Made by a program: the position numbers and the translations under genes. Below are positions 6,125-7,921 of a stretch of DNA of 7,921 bases, one piece after another. Origin of the DNA: Atopobiaceae bacterium UBA7016 (lineage in GTDB: Bacteria > Actinomycetota > Coriobacteriia > Coriobacteriales > Atopobiaceae). The DNA lies in assembly GCA_002449555.1 (NCBI GenBank), contig DJXA01000063.1, positions 1 through 7,921 on the forward strand, read 5' to 3'. Each line of letters begins with the position of its first letter. The first letter of the stretch is position 1. Below the pieces are notes generated by a model. It was not told the DNA's origin, ran no database searches, and was given only the letters and a program-made list of their open reading frames with translations.

Positions 6125-6163
6125 GAATCTATTTGATTGAGATTCCCGCGGCGTGGGGATACT
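6125..6163 (+). promoter_or_regulatory. Candidate promoter/operator for the OPT transporter
   Basis: The 89 nt gap before the transporter gene has an AT-rich segment with the inverted repeat GAATCT (6125-6130) and AGATTC (6140-6145) around 9 nt. A -35-like TTGATT (6133-6138) lies inside the repeat, and a -10-like GATACT (6158-6163) follows at a long 19 nt spacing. The arrangement would let a repressor cover the -35. The elements are weak (four of six matches each), and read-through from the AAA+ gene is also possible. Confidence 0.25.
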
Positions 6164-6199
6164 ACCAACGCACGTCGCGTCGCCCGCAAAGGAGGAACT

Positions 6200-7888
6200 A
6201 TGGCTTCCAACGCAAAGCACCTAGCGACAGCACCCAAGAAGGCAGCGCCGAATGGCACCGCTACATCGGGAGGCTCCGGCATCAGCCTTGCCGGCGTCAT
6301 CATCGGCATCATTGGCTGCGTCATCATCACCGCCTCATCCGTCTACACCGCCCTTAAGATGGGCGCCCTTCCCTGGCCCACCATCTTCACGTCCATCACC
6401 GCACTCGTGCTGCTGCGCGCCTTTGGTCACAACAGCCTGAACGAGGCCAACGTGACGCAGATCATCATGTCAGCCGGCTCCATGGTGGCGGGCGGCCTCG
6501 CCTTCACCATCCCGGGCATCTGGATGCTGGGGCAGGCTGACCAAGTCAGCTGGGTCGAGATGCTGTTGGTCGCGCTTTCCGGCACACTGCTTGGCCTGGT
6601 GTGCACAGCGCTTATTCGCAGGCGTCTGGTGGAGGAATCCAACCTTGAGTACCCCATCGGCGTGGCGGCCGCACAGACCCTGCGCGCGAGCCAGGCGGGC
6701 GGCGCCACCGGCGTCAAGCTCTTTGGTTCCATGGCTCTGGCCGGCGCATGGGCCGCTGCCCGCGACGTGCTGGGCGTGATTCCCGCCATGCTGCTCACCC
6801 TGCCCATCCCCGGCGTGAGCTTTGGCCTGTACAACAGCCCCATGATGCTCTCCGTGGGCTTTCTGGTGGGCGGCGCGGCCGTGGCCTTCTGGTTTGGCGG
6901 AGCCGTGCTTGCCAACCTCGGCATCATCTGGGGCGGCACCACGCTAGGCCTGTATGACGTAGCCACCGCTCAGGGCATCGTCTCCAGCCTGGGCATGGGC
7001 CTGATGATGGGCTCTGGCTTGGGCGTGGTGCTGCGTGACATCATCCCCAGCATCCCGCGTTACTTCAGCCGCAAGGGCGAGAAGGGCGGCGGCCTGCGCC
7101 TGCTTGACGTGGGCGGCCTGGCACTGCTGGTTGCCGCAGCCTCGCTTCTGGTGAGCTTTGGCCTTGGCCTGAGCCCCGTTGCCAGCGCCGTCATCGTTGC
7201 CCTGAGCTTTGTCACCACCATCATGAGCGCGCAGTCCGTGGGTCAGACCGGCATTGACCCCATGGAGATCTTCGGCCTCATCGTCCTGCTTGCCGTGGCA
7301 GCGCTGGGCGAGTCCAGCCAGATCAAGCTCTTCTACGTGGCCGGCATCATCGCCGTGGCGTGCGGCCTGGGCGGCGACGTGATGAGCGACTTCAAGACGG
7401 GCCAGCTCATCGGCACCAACCCGCGCGAGATGTGGATTGGCCAGGCCATCGGCGCCTTGCTGGGCACCGGCGTCTCTGTTGCCGTCATGGTTGCCCTGGT
7501 GAGCGCCTACGGCACCGGCGCCTTCGGCCCGGGGCAGCAGTTTGTGGCTGCTCAGGCCTCTGTGGTGGCCACCATGGTCTCGGGCATCCCTAGCGTCCCC
7601 GCGTTTGCGGCGGGCCTGGTTGCGGGCATCGTGCTGTACTGCCTGCGCCTTCCGTCCATGATGATCGGCCTGGGCGTGTACCTGCCGTTCTACATGTCGC
7701 TGTCCGCACCGATTGGCGCTTTGGTCAAGGTCGTCTACGACTTCATCGCCAAGCATGGGAAAGGCTCTGAGGGCGAGCTCAGCCACGACGACACCGGCAT
7801 CGTCGTCGCCTCCGGCCTTCTGGGCGGCGAGTCCATCGTGGGCGTCATCATCGCGCTTATGACGGTTGCCACCGGCCTGATGGGCTAA
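6200..7888 (+). CDS. OPT-family oligopeptide transporter
   Basis: This is a 562-residue polytopic membrane protein of the OPT superfamily (PF03169), proton-coupled importers of peptides or, in some members, metal chelates. A polar Ala/Lys-rich tail (1-27) precedes the first helix. Family blocks are SSVYTALKMGALPWPTIF (46-63), GHNSLNEANVTQIIMSAGSM (76-95) and EESNLEYPIGVAAAQTLRA (145-163); the last corresponds to the conserved 'L.YP.G.A.A..L' motif. At least a dozen hydrophobic segments run through to the C-terminus (IVGVIIALMTVATGLMG). I chose the ATG at 6200 because AAAGGAGG lies 4 nt upstream; the frame is open 63 nt further back, but that stretch is basic and non-conserved. It follows the AAA+ gene by 89 nt on the same strand and may be separately transcribed. 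Peptide uptake is the default expectation; the substrate cannot be assigned more narrowly. Confidence 0.92.
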   Translation: MASNAKHLATAPKKAAPNGTATSGGSGISLAGVIIGIIGCVIITASSVYTALKMGALPWPTIFTSITALVLLRAFGHNSLNEANVTQIIMSAGSMVAGGLAFTIPGIWMLGQADQVSWVEMLLVALSGTLLGLVCTALIRRRLVEESNLEYPIGVAAAQTLRASQAGGATGVKLFGSMALAGAWAAARDVLGVIPAMLLTLPIPGVSFGLYNSPMMLSVGFLVGGAAVAFWFGGAVLANLGIIWGGTTLGLYDVATAQGIVSSLGMGLMMGSGLGVVLRDIIPSIPRYFSRKGEKGGGLRLLDVGGLALLVAAASLLVSFGLGLSPVASAVIVALSFVTTIMSAQSVGQTGIDPMEIFGLIVLLAVAALGESSQIKLFYVAGIIAVACGLGGDVMSDFKTGQLIGTNPREMWIGQAIGALLGTGVSVAVMVALVSAYGTGAFGPGQQFVAAQASVVATMVSGIPSVPAFAAGLVAGIVLYCLRLPSMMIGLGVYLPFYMSLSAPIGALVKVVYDFIAKHGKGSEGELSHDDTGIVVASGLLGGESIVGVIIALMTVATGLMG

Positions 7889-7921
7889 CGCGCCATCCCG
7901 CGGGACCAAAGGGTCGGACCT

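Noticed and set aside
6944..7909. Minus-strand open frame of 321 codons opposite the OPT transporter
   Set aside because: The composition (Ala/His/Asp/Gln runs) is the complement of transmembrane codons and shows no recognisable domain or ribosome binding site.
7889..7921. Possible terminator after the OPT gene
   Set aside because: A 10 bp palindrome TCCCGCGGGA (7896-7905) and a weak GACC-AAAG-GGTC stem are visible, but the window ends before any U-tract, so no terminator can be supported.

Overview
The window is high-GC (roughly 60% by eye) with strong GGAGG-type ribosome binding sites and a GC-ending codon preference (AAC, GAC, CTG, ATC). Its gene content is bacterial and suggests a peptide-using, high-GC Gram-positive. 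A host in the Coriobacteriia (Olsenella/Collinsella-like) is my best guess, from codon style and protein flavour only, with no marker gene to confirm it.

Layout. On the minus strand, bases 1-3043 carry the first three genes of an ABC peptide importer operon, read right to left: a lipoprotein peptide-binding protein (1334-3043), an OppB/DppB-type permease (296-1243) and the first 98 codons of an OppC/DppC-type permease (1-296, running off the window). The ATPase genes would be expected further left, outside the window. The 90 nt gap between binding protein and first permease holds two strong stem-loops that share three bases, and one of them buries the permease ribosome binding site. Upstream of the operon (3044-3246) lies a leader with a hairpin and a GC-rich inverted-repeat cluster. 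Next, also on the minus strand, come a 139-residue peptide-deformylase-like protein with a broken HExxH motif (3247-3666) and a tyrosine/lipid-type phosphatase (3722-4507), probably co-transcribed with the phosphatase first.

The right half is on the plus strand. After a divergent intergenic region (4508-4670) come a CbbX/SpoVK-type AAA+ ATPase with a TerB-like N-terminal region (4671-6110) and an OPT-family oligopeptide transporter (6200-7888).

Functionally, two unrelated peptide-uptake routes (an ATP-driven ABC importer and an OPT secondary transporter) bracket a small regulatory or housekeeping cluster. I see no CRISPR array, tRNA, rRNA, insertion sequence or phage gene. Most of the window is ordinary chromosomal content. 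The parts worth a second look are the deformylase-like protein lacking the catalytic glutamate, the stand-alone TerB-like/AAA+ fusion, and the overlapping RNA hairpins within the ABC operon.
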